A stretch of DNA of 64,000 nucleotides, from assembly GCF_046844695.1 (NCBI RefSeq), contig NZ_CP177354.1:62001-126000 (forward strand). Direction: 5' to 3'. This DNA is from Pokkaliibacter plantistimulans. Lineage in GTDB: Bacteria > Pseudomonadota > Gammaproteobacteria > Pseudomonadales > Balneatricaceae. Below the pieces are notes generated by a model. That model worked only from the letters and a program-made list of their open reading frames with translations, had not been told where the DNA came from and ran no database searches. This document shows positions 49,864-58,759 of this stretch, piece by piece (positions within the stretch are counted from its first letter, which is position 1; every line of letters starts with the position of its first letter). The position numbers and the translations under genes were made by a program.

Positions 49864-50880
49864 TTACTGGGCCAGAGCGGCCTGACTGACGAAACCATCA
49901 GCGACAACGGTCTGCTGCAGGTTGTGATTGTCGACCGCGATGGGATCAAGCAGGTAGGAAGGCACATCCTTGCTGCCGTTGTTGAGGGTGGCGTTGGACT
50001 CCGGCGCCTTGTCGTCCCCCAGCGCCACCGCCACCGTAGCGGCTTCGGTAGCCAGCTTGTTGATCGGCTTGTACACGGTCATGGTCTGGGTGCCCGCGAT
50101 GATGCGCTTCAGCGCCGCCACATCGGCGTCCTGACCGGAGATCGCCACCTTGCCCGCCAGCCCCTGCGCCTGCAGGGCCTGAATCGCACCGCCGGCGGTG
50201 GAGTCATTGGAGGCGACAACCGCATCAATCTGGTTATGGTTGGCGGTCAGGGCGTTTTCCATGATTTTCAGCGCATTTTCTGCCAGCCAGGAATCCACCC
50301 ACTGGTCACCCACCACGGTGATATCGCCACGATCAATGGCCGGCTTCAGCACCTTCATCTGTCCGTCGCGGAACATATGGGCATTGTTGTCCACCGGCGA
50401 ACCGCCCATCAGGAAGTACTTACCCTTGGGTTGCTTGCTCAGTAATGCCTCGGCCTGAATCTCACCCACCTTTTCATTGTCGAACGACACATAGAAGTCG
50501 ATATCGGCATTCTTGATCAGGCGGTCATAGGCCAGCACCTTGATACCTTCACTCTTGGCCTCGGCGATGACGTTGCTCAGCACTTCGCCGTTGTAGGGAA
50601 TGATCACCAGCACATTGACGCCCTTGGAGATCATGTTCTCGATCTGCGCGATCTGCGTCTGCTCATTGCCGTTGGCAGACTGCACATCCACGCTGGCGCC
50701 GAGTTTCTCGGCCTGAGCGACAAAGAAGTCGCGGTCTTTCTGCCAGCGCTCCAGACGCAGGTCATCGATCGCCATGCCGATCTTCACTGCCGACCAGGCA
50801 GGCACCGACACACCGGCCAGCAGCACAGCGCAGGCAACCGCTTTGACAGAGGCTTTGAGGGTGGCCTTGATGGGTTTCAT
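49864..50880 (-). CDS. xylF: D-xylose-binding periplasmic protein XylF
   Basis: A 338-residue binding protein. Residues 1-31 form the signal peptide (KAVACAVLLAGVSVPAWSA). The mature part begins VKIGMAIDDLRLERWQKDRDFF, the XylF start, with NVLVIIPYNGEVLSN, FLMGGSPVDNNAHMFRDGQM and VVASNDSTAGGAIQALQAQGL as later landmarks. I chose the ATG at 50880 with GAGGAA upstream over one six codons earlier. It is first in xylFGH and divergent from the epimerase-xylA unit. Confidence 0.95.
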   Translation of the reverse strand: MKPIKATLKASVKAVACAVLLAGVSVPAWSAVKIGMAIDDLRLERWQKDRDFFVAQAEKLGASVDVQSANGNEQTQIAQIENMISKGVNVLVIIPYNGEVLSNVIAEAKSEGIKVLAYDRLIKNADIDFYVSFDNEKVGEIQAEALLSKQPKGKYFLMGGSPVDNNAHMFRDGQMKVLKPAIDRGDITVVGDQWVDSWLAENALKIMENALTANHNQIDAVVASNDSTAGGAIQALQAQGLAGKVAISGQDADVAALKRIIAGTQTMTVYKPINKLATEAATVAVALGDDKAPESNATLNNGSKDVPSYLLDPIAVDNHNLQQTVVADGFVSQAALAQ

Positions 50881-51278
50881 CGCATATTCCTCGTTCATGT
50901 AGTTATTTGCGGAATCTAGTTACTAGCGAAATCAGTCGTTACAGGCAGCAGCGGGTTGAGACTGCGCGTCTGCCGCATTGTGGAATCTGGTTTTTCCCCG
51001 ACACCGTCAGTGTCTGCCAGAGCCGGACCACAACCTGCCATCCCCCTTGCAGCGCCCACGGGCAGAAGGCGGATGCAGCGGGGGATGGGTTGGCCACCTC
51101 AATCTAGCGTCGGCTCCCGGGCTCTGCCATTGTGCTAATCCACAACCCTTTTACGTTTTTTCGTTGCCTGTTCGGGCACGCAAAGACGGTGAAATTTCAC
51201 AACGGCAAACCGAAAAAGCGTAATTGCGAGGCCGCTGCGGTTAGCGCATTTATGAAAGCCATCTGAGGAGAACACGCG
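50881..51278. promoter_or_regulatory. Divergent xyl control region with dyad sites
   Basis: This 398-bp region serves xylFGH (minus) and the epimerase-xylA unit (plus). It contains the inverted repeat ACGTTTTTTCGTTGCC (51153-51168) facing GGCAAACCGAAAAAGCGT (51204-51221), and between the arms the perfect palindrome GTGAAATTTCAC (51189-51200). The T-rich paired arms are plausible XylR sites. A CRP site of correct spacing was not found. No gene is present. Confidence 0.5.
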
Positions 51279-52316
51279 ATGTCTGTTGCTGCTGAAACCT
51301 TGCCCACCACCCTGCAGAGCTATGAGCTGCAAAGTGACAGCGGCGCCCTGCGCTGCACCATCAGTAATCTGGGTGCACGCTGGCTGTCCGCCTGGGTGCC
51401 GGATCGTGATGGGCAGTGGGAAGACGTGCTGCTGGGCTATGCGCAGCTGCAGGACTATCACCATGACAGCGCCTACTTCGGTGCCATCGTCGGCCCCTGG
51501 GCCAACCGCATTGCCCAGGGTCGCTTCGAGCTGGACGGCCAGACCATCCAGCTGCAGCAGAATCAGGGCAGCAATCATCTGCACGGCGGTGATCAGGGCC
51601 TGCATGCTCAGCTCTGGCAGTGTCTGGAACAGGGTCCGCAGCATCTGCGTCTGGGCTGCTCGCTGCCAGCCAGCCGCAGTGGCTATCCGGCCGATGTCCG
51701 GGTGGAGGTGACTTACCGTATCGTCGATAGCACCCTGCATATTCACTATCAGGCCGAGGTTTCTGCCCGTTGCCCGCTGAATCTGACCGCGCATCCCTAC
51801 TTCAATCTGGCACCCCGCCGCGGTGACATCAGCCAGCACTGGCTGCAGATCCATGCCGGGCACTATCTGGCGGTGGATGAACAGCTGATTCCGCAGCGTG
51901 AAGAGGCGGTGGATGGCAGCCTGTTCGATCTGCGCCAGCCACAGCAGCTGGCCACCCTGCTGGCTCCGCTGACGCAGGCCGACTGCCCGCGCCAGTTGCA
52001 GCTCGGCGCCGGGCTGGACCATTGCTGGCTACCTGAAGGTCAGGGCCTGCGCGAAGTGGCCGTGGCGTATGAACCGCTCAGCGGCCGCCAGCTGCGGGTC
52101 AGCAGTGATCAGCCGGGGCTGCAGTGTTACACCGGCAATTATCTGGCCGGCATGGCCGGCAAGCAGGGCCACTACCGCAATCACGACGGTTTCTGTCTGG
52201 AAGCCCAGGCCCTGCCCGATCAGGTCAACAGCCCGCGCGCGGCAGCATGTATCTACAGCCCCGAACATCCTTACCGGCAGCACAGCTGCTATCAGTTCAC
52301 TACCCGCAGCGGCTGA
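51279..52316 (+). CDS. Aldose 1-epimerase (GalM family), probably a xylose mutarotase
   Basis: A 345-residue galactose-mutarotase-like enzyme. Catalytic features visible are VGPWANRIAQGRF, SNHLHGG (first histidine), NLTAHPYFNL (second histidine) and the C-terminal glutamate in FCLEAQALPDQVN. It interconverts sugar anomers. GAGGAG precedes the ATG. Immediately ahead of xylA (45 bp) and divergent from xylFGH, it very likely supplies the alpha-anomer of xylose to xylose isomerase. Substrate by context, not by sequence. Confidence 0.9.
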   Translation: MSVAAETLPTTLQSYELQSDSGALRCTISNLGARWLSAWVPDRDGQWEDVLLGYAQLQDYHHDSAYFGAIVGPWANRIAQGRFELDGQTIQLQQNQGSNHLHGGDQGLHAQLWQCLEQGPQHLRLGCSLPASRSGYPADVRVEVTYRIVDSTLHIHYQAEVSARCPLNLTAHPYFNLAPRRGDISQHWLQIHAGHYLAVDEQLIPQREEAVDGSLFDLRQPQQLATLLAPLTQADCPRQLQLGAGLDHCWLPEGQGLREVAVAYEPLSGRQLRVSSDQPGLQCYTGNYLAGMAGKQGHYRNHDGFCLEAQALPDQVNSPRAAACIYSPEHPYRQHSCYQFTTRSG

Positions 52317-52361
52317 CGCGCGCGGGCCAGCTAAAACAACAACAGCGGAAGAGGAATCACC

Positions 52362-53678
52362 ATGACGGCGTATTTCGATGCCATCGAACAGGTCCGTTAC
52401 GAAGGACCCGACAGCAGCAACCCCCTGGCTTTTCGCCACTACGATCCACAGCAGGTCATCCTTGGCAAGACCATGGCCGAACACCTGCGGATGGCGGCCT
52501 GCTACTGGCATACCTTCGTCTGGGGCGGTGCCGATGTCTTCGGCCAGGGCACCTTTATCCGTCCCTGGCAGCAGGCCGGTGATGAGATGGAACTGGCTCT
52601 GCTCAAGGCCGACATTGCCTTCGAGTTCTTCCATAAGCTGAATATTCCCTACTACTGCTTCCATGATGTCGATGTGTTCCCCGAAGGCCGCTCACTGAAG
52701 GAGTACCTGTACCGCTTTGCCCAGATGCAGGACGTGCTGCAACGCAAGCAGGAAGAAACCGGCGTCCGCTTGCTCTGGGGCACCGCCAACTGTTTCTCTC
52801 ATCGCCGTTATATGGCGGGCGCGGCGACCAACCCGGACCCGGAAATTTTCGCCTATGCCGCATCGCAGGTCTGCGCAGCCATGCAGGCCACCCATGCGCT
52901 AGGCGGCGTCAACTACGTGCTGTGGGGAGGGCGCGAAGGCTACGAGACGCTGCTCAATACCGATCTGCGGCAGGAGCGTGAACAACTGGGGCGCTTTATG
53001 CAGATGGTGGTGGAGCACAAGCATCGCATCGGCTTCAGCGGCACCCTGCTGATCGAGCCTAAACCACAGGAGCCCACCAAGCACCAGTACGATTACGACA
53101 GCGCCACGGTGTACGGCTTCCTCAAGCAGTTCGGTCTGGAGCAGGAGATAAAAGTGAATATCGAGGCCAACCATGCCACGCTGGCAGGTCACTCCTTCCA
53201 GCACGAAGTGGCGACCGCCATTTCACTGGGCATCTTCGGCTCCATTGATGCCAACCGTGGCGACGCCCAGCTGGGCTGGGATACCGATCAGTTCCCCAAC
53301 AGCGTCGAGGAAAACACCCTGGTCATGTATGAAATTCTCAAGGCCGGTGGCTTCGTCAATGGAGGTTTCAACTTCGATGCGCGGGTACGCCGCATGAGTA
53401 TCGACCGTTATGACCTGTTCCACGGCCACATCGGCGCCATGGATGTGCTGGCGCTGTCACTGAAACGGGCAGCGGCGATGCTGGAGAAGGATCAGCTCGG
53501 CGATGCGGTGGCGCAGCGCTATCGTGGCTGGAGTGCGCCGCTGGGCAAGCAGATTCTGCAGGGCGAACATTCGCTGTCCTCACTGCAGCAGCTGGTGCTG
53601 GATGCCGGACTGGATCCAAAACCGGTATCCGGCCAGCAGGAGTATCTGGAAAATGTCGTCAACCGCGTGCTGTATTAA
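52362..53678 (+). CDS. xylA: Xylose isomerase XylA
   Basis: A 438-residue enzyme converting D-xylose to D-xylulose. Active-site H101 and D104 (YYCFHDVDVFPEG), the metal-site blocks LIEPKPQEPTKHQYDYD, NIEANHATLAGHSFQHE, and DANRGDAQLGWDTDQFP are all present. Length matches E. coli XylA (440). AGAGGAATC precedes the ATG. A strong terminator follows directly; no xylulokinase gene (xylB) is found in this window, so that step must be encoded elsewhere. Confidence 0.97.
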   Translation: MTAYFDAIEQVRYEGPDSSNPLAFRHYDPQQVILGKTMAEHLRMAACYWHTFVWGGADVFGQGTFIRPWQQAGDEMELALLKADIAFEFFHKLNIPYYCFHDVDVFPEGRSLKEYLYRFAQMQDVLQRKQEETGVRLLWGTANCFSHRRYMAGAATNPDPEIFAYAASQVCAAMQATHALGGVNYVLWGGREGYETLLNTDLRQEREQLGRFMQMVVEHKHRIGFSGTLLIEPKPQEPTKHQYDYDSATVYGFLKQFGLEQEIKVNIEANHATLAGHSFQHEVATAISLGIFGSIDANRGDAQLGWDTDQFPNSVEENTLVMYEILKAGGFVNGGFNFDARVRRMSIDRYDLFHGHIGAMDVLALSLKRAAAMLEKDQLGDAVAQRYRGWSAPLGKQILQGEHSLSSLQQLVLDAGLDPKPVSGQQEYLENVVNRVLY

Positions 53679-53722
53679 TAAGCCTTTACCAAAAGGCAGA
53701 TAAATAACGTTACATAAATAGC

Positions 53723-53755
53723 AAAGGCGGTATTACATACCGCCTTTCGTTTTTC
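53723..53755 (+). terminator. Intrinsic terminator after xylA
   Basis: AAAGGCGGTAT (53723-53733) pairs with ATACCGCCTTT (53737-53747) around a 3-base loop and is followed by CGTTTTT. Ends the epimerase-xylA transcript. Confidence 0.92.
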
Positions 53756-54208
53756 AGAAATAGATTCGGCAATTGTTCAATATTGTTTTCCCAATCGTTA
53801 TTTCACAGGCGAAAAGCCGTAGCAGAAAAAAGCGAAAGATCAACTCGCCATCAATAACTGAAACCCGGCCAATTAATGTACATCGCCCCTCCCCGCGCTG
53901 TTCACTTTATGGAAAGAGTCCTTTGCTTTTTTAGGGATATTCAATAAGACTAATACACAGTCCGCTGCGCTGGACTCAGGTGATACCGGCACTTACACCC
54001 TAATTACAGTCACGTACTGGCATTCGCAGAGTTGTCCGCCAGATGCTCAGTCGTGCACGGATTATTTCCCACACGTGCACAGTGACAACCACCGGATTAT
54101 CTCTTTCCGCAGCGCCTGATTATTAATGCGCCGCATTCCCACTTGCGGCCAGCACTTTGTCAAAACAGCCATTGCCGTGACAAAGACTGAAACCCCAGGA
54201 CAGTCTCT
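53756..54208. other. Non-coding stretch before the second chemoreceptor gene
   Basis: About 450 bp, A+T-rich at 53756-53880, with no gene. The inverted repeat CTTTGTCA / TGACAAAG (54155-54162 and 54178-54185) lies 24 bp before the chemoreceptor ATG and may be an operator. A flagellar sigma-28 promoter (TAAA-N15-GCCGATAA) was looked for and not found. Confidence 0.4.
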
Positions 54209-55768
54209 ATGCGTAAAAATCTGCCCGTGAATAATGTAGAAAGAAGTTTTTCCGCCAGCGAACAACTGATCTCTACCACTGATTTAAAAGGCCAAATTAC
54301 TCATTGCAATGAAGCCTTTATCAAAATCAGTGGATTCAGTCGCGAAGAGCTGATTGGCGCGCCCCACAATCTGGTGCGCCACCCCGACATGCCGCCCAGT
54401 GTTTTCCAGCATATGTGGAACACGCTCAAGGCTGGCAAGCCGTGGATGGGGGTGGTCAAGAACCGCTGCAAAAACGGTGACTACTACTGGGTCGATGCCT
54501 ACGTCACACCGATTCTGGAGGCAGGTAAGGTGATCGGCTACGAATCGGTGCGGGCCCAGCCCAGCAGCGAGCAGAAACAGTGGGCGGCAGCACTGTACGA
54601 GCGTATCAATCAGGGCAAGTCCACCAGCCACTCCACACTGATCTACCTGCTGGGCCAGTACTGGTTTGTGCCGCTACTGGGTATTGCCAGCCTGCTCAGC
54701 GCCTGGTATCTGCCGTCGCAGATCAGCGCCCCTCTGACCCTGCTGCTGACCATCGGCAGCGGCGTGCTCTGCATCAGCAAGGTACTGGGTAAGCTGAAAC
54801 ATGCGCTGCGCTTTACCAAAAACTCCTTTACCGACCAGCTGATCGCCCAGACCTACACCGAAGCCAAGGGCAGTTTCGGTATGCTGGAAATGGCGCTGAT
54901 CAGTGAACAGTCGCGCCTGCGTACCATCCTTGGCCGGATTCACGATTCGGCCAACTACGTGGCGAAAAAGTCGGAGGAAGCGGGCGCCTTCAATCAGCAG
55001 ATTCTGCGTTCACTCAACACCCAGCAGCACGAAACCGAGCAGAGCGCCTCTGCCATGCACGAGATGGCCGCAACCATCAACGAGGTCGCGGAAAACGTTC
55101 AGCTGACAGCGGAAGAAACCAAACAGGCAGCCACCGCTTCGGCGCAGGGCCAGCAGGTGGCGCAGGTGACCTTGCAGGCGATCAGCAAGCTGGCTGATCA
55201 GGTCAAACACATGAGTGAGTCGGTCAATGAGCTGGACAGCCATACCCTGAAGATCACCGAAGCGGTCGACATCATCCGTACCATTGCCGAGCAAACCAAC
55301 CTGCTGGCACTCAACGCCGCCATCGAAGCGGCCCGTGCCGGTGAGCAGGGCCGCGGCTTCGCCGTGGTCGCCGATGAGGTGCGCTCGCTGGCAAACCGCA
55401 CCCAGTCGTCCACCCAACATATTCATGAAATCATTGAAAACCTGCGCAATGGCGCCACCGCTGCCGTCCAGACCGCGCAGGACGGGCTGCAGGTAGCAGA
55501 TCAGGGGCTGGAGAAGGTCGAGGAAACCAGTCAGGCGCTGGAGCAGATTCTGGCTTCCATCAGCCGTATCAGCGATATGAGCCAGCAAATGGGCGTCGCC
55601 ACCGAGCAGCAGGCCCATGTGGCCGAGGACATCAACCAGCAGGTGACTCGCATTTCCTCACTGGCGGGTGACAGCGTCAGTCAGGCCAGCGCCGCCAATC
55701 ATGCCACGCTGGATCTGTTGAACGCCTCGGAGGACCTGCGTAATCTGGTTAGCCGCTTTACCCGCTAA
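54209..55768 (+). CDS. PAS-domain methyl-accepting chemotaxis protein (Aer-like), copy 2
   Basis: A 519-residue receptor, paralogous to the one at 43930-45522. The PAS region (about 15-125) has FSREELIGAPHNLVRHPDMPP and GVVKNRCKNGDYYWVDAYVTP. Two adjacent membrane segments (about 150-195) have a minimal periplasmic loop. The signalling tip is EQTNLLALNAAIEAARAGEQGRGF, and the C-terminal methylation helices follow. It probably senses internal redox or energy cues. AGGA lies nine bases before the ATG. The two genes share the PAS-TM-MCP layout but differ in the linker. Confidence 0.93.
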   Translation: MRKNLPVNNVERSFSASEQLISTTDLKGQITHCNEAFIKISGFSREELIGAPHNLVRHPDMPPSVFQHMWNTLKAGKPWMGVVKNRCKNGDYYWVDAYVTPILEAGKVIGYESVRAQPSSEQKQWAAALYERINQGKSTSHSTLIYLLGQYWFVPLLGIASLLSAWYLPSQISAPLTLLLTIGSGVLCISKVLGKLKHALRFTKNSFTDQLIAQTYTEAKGSFGMLEMALISEQSRLRTILGRIHDSANYVAKKSEEAGAFNQQILRSLNTQQHETEQSASAMHEMAATINEVAENVQLTAEETKQAATASAQGQQVAQVTLQAISKLADQVKHMSESVNELDSHTLKITEAVDIIRTIAEQTNLLALNAAIEAARAGEQGRGFAVVADEVRSLANRTQSSTQHIHEIIENLRNGATAAVQTAQDGLQVADQGLEKVEETSQALEQILASISRISDMSQQMGVATEQQAHVAEDINQQVTRISSLAGDSVSQASAANHATLDLLNASEDLRNLVSRFTR

Positions 55769-55800
55769 CTTTTTATCGTCAAGGACATCACTACACCGCC

Positions 55801-56790
55801 ATGGAACTGCTGTTTCTCGGTACCTCCTCCGGTACCCCCACCAAAGCCCGCAATGTATCCGCCCTGGCCCTGCGCCGGGCGGGTAGCAAATCCTGGTGTC
55901 TGATTGACTGTGGTGAAGGCACCCAGCATCAGATCCTGCATACCCCGTTATCCCTGGCTCAGCTGGATACTCTGCTGATTACCCATGTGCACGGCGATCA
56001 TTGTTACGGGCTGCCCGGCCTGCTGGCCAGTGCCGCGCTCAGTGGTCGCAAGCAGCCGCTGCGCATTATCGCTCCGGCGGCCATCCGCTCTCTGATCGAC
56101 TGTTACCAGCAGCTGACCGAATTGCGGCTGACCTATGCCATCGACTTTATTGCCGTGGAAGAGCTGGTCGGCACCAACGGCGCACAACAGATCATCACCC
56201 CTGAGTTTGCTATTGATGCCTTCCCGCTGTCACACCGGGTGCCGTCCTATGCCTATCGCTTCAGTGAGCGTCAGCTCGAAGGCAAGCTGGATATCGACAA
56301 GCTGCGGGCTGAAGATATCCCGCCGGGGCCGATGTGGCATCAGCTGCTCAAGGGTGCCGTACTGAACTTCAACGGCCGGCAGCTGAATGGCCATGATTAT
56401 CTGCTGGCACCACGCCAGCCACGCGCGGTGGTGATCGCCGGTGACAACGATGAGCCGTCCTGTCTTAGCGAAGCGGTCGCGGGTGCCAGTCTGCTGGTGC
56501 ATGAAGCCACCTTTACCGTCGATATTCACCACAAGGTCGGCCCCGCCGCAGGCCACAGTGATGCGGCGCGGGTAGCACGCTTTGCCGCCGGGCAGCAGTT
56601 GCCTCATCTGGTCCTGAGTCATTTCAGTGCCCGCTACGGTTATGGCAGCCGCAGTCCGTGTATTGCCGATATCGAGCAGGAGGCACGCCAGTACTATGCA
56701 GGCAGTCTGTGGCTGGCCAATGACTTCGACCTGCTGCATCTGGACAAGCAGCTGCAGTTGTCAGTCAGTTCATTGCGCCCCTCAAGTTAG
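55801..56790 (+). CDS. rbn: Ribonuclease Z / RNase BN
   Basis: A 329-residue metallo-beta-lactamase-fold tRNA 3' processing nuclease. MELLFLGTSSGTPTKARNVSA is the standard start; the zinc motif HVHGDH is at 62-67, and further ligands lie in AGDNDEP and VLSHFSARYG. The long flexible arm (about 145-200) is the RNase Z exosite. In species whose tRNA genes encode CCA it acts mainly as an RNA exonuclease. The start codon has no close ribosome site. It is followed by a gene for an unknown exported protein. Confidence 0.95.
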   Translation: MELLFLGTSSGTPTKARNVSALALRRAGSKSWCLIDCGEGTQHQILHTPLSLAQLDTLLITHVHGDHCYGLPGLLASAALSGRKQPLRIIAPAAIRSLIDCYQQLTELRLTYAIDFIAVEELVGTNGAQQIITPEFAIDAFPLSHRVPSYAYRFSERQLEGKLDIDKLRAEDIPPGPMWHQLLKGAVLNFNGRQLNGHDYLLAPRQPRAVVIAGDNDEPSCLSEAVAGASLLVHEATFTVDIHHKVGPAAGHSDAARVARFAAGQQLPHLVLSHFSARYGYGSRSPCIADIEQEARQYYAGSLWLANDFDLLHLDKQLQLSVSSLRPSS

Positions 56791-56856
56791 AGCGCCCTGC
56801 GGCCGTTACATCTGGGGTTGCCGGGGAACTCTCCCCAGCCCCAGGGAAGCGTTGGC

Positions 56857-57498
56857 ATGGTCAGGCTTGTGGCAGTTCCTACCGTTATTCTGAGCGGGAT
56901 GCTGGCGTTCTGCAGTACGCAGGCCCAGGCACTGCCCCTGCCCAATCCCAGCGCCGAGTTCAGTGGTCTGGCACAAGTCAGTCAGGGCAAGGGCTACTAC
57001 TACATCAAGGTCTACGCCAGCCGTGACCGACTGCGGCTGGAACTCCCCCCGCTGGGTGACAGTCAGGGTCAGGGCACAGTGATGATCCTCAACTTTGCCA
57101 GTACGCAGGGCTGGATATTCTCCGTCGGCCCCAGTCTGAGCAAGGAGGAAATGAAAACCACGCCGCTTGATCTCAGCATGGCACAAAGCCTCATTCCGCC
57201 GGTTCTGATCAACAGCGGTCAGCTCGAAGGCAACAGCAGTAACACCCGCCTGGTCGCGGGTGAACCCTGTATCAACTGGCAGCTCACCACCGCCAACCAC
57301 CAGCTTGTTACCACCCCCATCAATGCCTGTCTGAGCTATGACGGTGCGGTGATGCGTAATCGTATCGGCGCCAATGTGGTCTACGAAATGATCCGCTTTC
57401 AGCGCGGTGAACAGCCAGACAGTCTGTTTACGCTGCCAAGCGGCTATGAGATGGACGCGGAACGCAAGAATCTGGACAGCTTCCGCGGCCAGCGCTGA
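56857..57498 (+). CDS. Hypothetical exported protein
   Basis: A 213-residue protein of unknown function. A signal peptide spans about 1-25 (VRLVAVPTVILSGMLAFCSTQAQA). The mature part contains FSGLAQVSQGKGYYYIKVYASRDRLRLELPP, ILNFASTQGWIFSVGPS and a pair of cysteines (GEPCINW and INACLSYD) that probably form a disulfide. Beta-rich; the K-V-Y-x-S-x-D-R-L-R-L-E start recalls small outer-membrane or periplasmic beta-sandwich proteins that report on lipid or metal binding, but no family could be named. AGGGAAG precedes the ATG at 56857. Confidence 0.75.
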   Translation: MVRLVAVPTVILSGMLAFCSTQAQALPLPNPSAEFSGLAQVSQGKGYYYIKVYASRDRLRLELPPLGDSQGQGTVMILNFASTQGWIFSVGPSLSKEEMKTTPLDLSMAQSLIPPVLINSGQLEGNSSNTRLVAGEPCINWQLTTANHQLVTTPINACLSYDGAVMRNRIGANVVYEMIRFQRGEQPDSLFTLPSGYEMDAERKNLDSFRGQR

Positions 57499-57579
57499 CA
57501 GCCTGGCCGTAAATAACGCGTCTTAACAACGTTTAACAGCCTTATCAGTCGGTTACGTCTGGCTGTTGCGCTATCCTGC

Positions 57580-58254
57580 ATGCAGTACCATCAGCCTATC
57601 CTTGGTCTACTGAGTCACGGCATGGACAGCATTCACTCTTCTTCAGCCCATCGCACCTCATCATTGCTGATGTTACTGGCCAGCACCCATCAGGGTGAGC
57701 GCCTGAGTCTGGCAGAGCTCTGCAGCGGCCTTGGCAACCGTTCCTTCGGCATACTGCTCCTGCTGTTTGCCCTGCCCAATTGCATTCCCCTCGGTATTCC
57801 CGGGTTGTCGACCCTGACCGGTATCCCGCTGGCACTGATTACCGTGCAGTTGCTGCTGGCCTACCCGGTTCCGGTGCTGCCCGGCTGGCTCAGCCGCCGC
57901 TCTCTCAGCAGTCGCGACTTCCAGCGTTTGTGCCGTACTACCTGTCCCTGGCTGGCGCGCATCGAACGCCTGACACGCCCGCGCTGGCTCCCTTTGACCA
58001 GCAGACAGGCGGAACGCTGGCTGGGGTTGCTGAGCCTGATTCTGGCAGTCGTGCTGATTCTGCCGATCCCCTTCGGCAACGTGCCACCGGCCTGGGCACT
58101 GGTGCTGTTGGCACTGGCGATGATTGAGCGCGATGGCCTGCTGCTACTGCTGGGCATTGCCCTCAGTGCTGCCAGCTTGTTCTGGGTCTATGGATTGCTG
58201 TGGGCCATGGTGGAATCTGCGCTTTATATGTTCAGTCACTGGTGGCAGTCATGA
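57580..58254 (+). CDS. ExoD-like membrane protein
   Basis: A 224-residue ExoD family protein: SLAELCSGLGNRSFGILLLLFALPNCIPLGIPGLSTLTGIPLALITVQLLL, then a GWLSRRSLS turn and C-terminal hydrophobic segments with LPIPFGNVPPAWALVLLALAMIERDG, the ExoD hallmark. The name comes from a rhizobial exopolysaccharide mutant; the molecular role is unknown. Two starts are possible, 57580 or the ATG at 57622, neither with a good ribosome site; the conserved domain begins after residue 25 in either case. Confidence 0.83.
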   Translation: MQYHQPILGLLSHGMDSIHSSSAHRTSSLLMLLASTHQGERLSLAELCSGLGNRSFGILLLLFALPNCIPLGIPGLSTLTGIPLALITVQLLLAYPVPVLPGWLSRRSLSSRDFQRLCRTTCPWLARIERLTRPRWLPLTSRQAERWLGLLSLILAVVLILPIPFGNVPPAWALVLLALAMIERDGLLLLLGIALSAASLFWVYGLLWAMVESALYMFSHWWQS

Positions 58255-58299
58255 ACATCCCTGAGCTGCATCAAGGTCATCAAACACACAAAGACTACA

Positions 58300-58313
58300 T
58301 TAGACTTTTCTAA
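58300..58313. promoter_or_regulatory. Palindrome upstream of the AhpD-like gene
   Basis: TTAGA-CTTT-TCTAA (58300-58313) is a perfect 5-bp dyad in an A+T-rich segment, 63 bp before the AhpD-like ATG. Possible repressor site; no supporting data. Confidence 0.35.
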
Positions 58314-58376
58314 ACTAAATTCCGACAGTGTACGTGGAATGTTGTACCCACCTTCATACCGACACAGGAGATGAAC

Positions 58377-58727
58377 ATGGCCAAGAGCTACAAAGAGATC
58401 AATCAGGATCAGCGCCAGTACAGCAGCCAGCTGCGACAGGCCAGCACCGATACCATGACGGCCTTTGCCAGCCTGTATAAGGCATCGCTGGCAGAGGGTG
58501 CGCTGTCACGCAAGCACAAGGAGCTGATTGCGCTGGGGATCGGCATTGCCGCGCGCTGTGACGGCTGTATTGGTGATCATGTGGCGGGAGCGCTGAAGGC
58601 AGGGGCCAGCCGTGAAGAGCTGGTAGAGACTATCAATGTTGCCATTATGATGGGCGGCGGCCCTTCGGTAATTTACGGCAGCCATGCGTTGTCAGCAGTG
58701 GATGAACTGTCAGCCAGATCCGACTGA
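58377..58727 (+). CDS. Carboxymuconolactone decarboxylase (AhpD-like) family protein
   Basis: A 116-residue CMD-domain protein with SRKHKELIALGIGIAARCDGCIGDHVAGALKAGASREELVETI. The redox motif C-D-G-C (residues about 60-63) followed by I-G-D-H is that of AhpD-like peroxidase partners. Length fits the family. I chose the ATG at 58377 because AGGAG is seven bases upstream; an ATG two codons earlier touches the ribosome site. It may work in thiol-based detoxification. It is convergent with the ligase gene. Confidence 0.9.
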   Translation: MAKSYKEINQDQRQYSSQLRQASTDTMTAFASLYKASLAEGALSRKHKELIALGIGIAARCDGCIGDHVAGALKAGASREELVETINVAIMMGGGPSVIYGSHALSAVDELSARSD

Positions 58728-58759
58728 CCGTTCATCGGCTATTGCTCGACGCGGAACTG

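Noticed and set aside
51131..51200. CRP-like sites in the xyl control region (TGTGCTAATCCACA, GTGAAATTTCAC)
   Set aside because: Spacing between half-sites is wrong (6 and 4 bases where the TGTGA-N6-TCACA model requires otherwise), so I kept them only as dyads.
53756..54208. A sigma-28 flagellar promoter before the second chemoreceptor
   Set aside because: No match to TAAA-N15-GCCGATAA could be found in the region.
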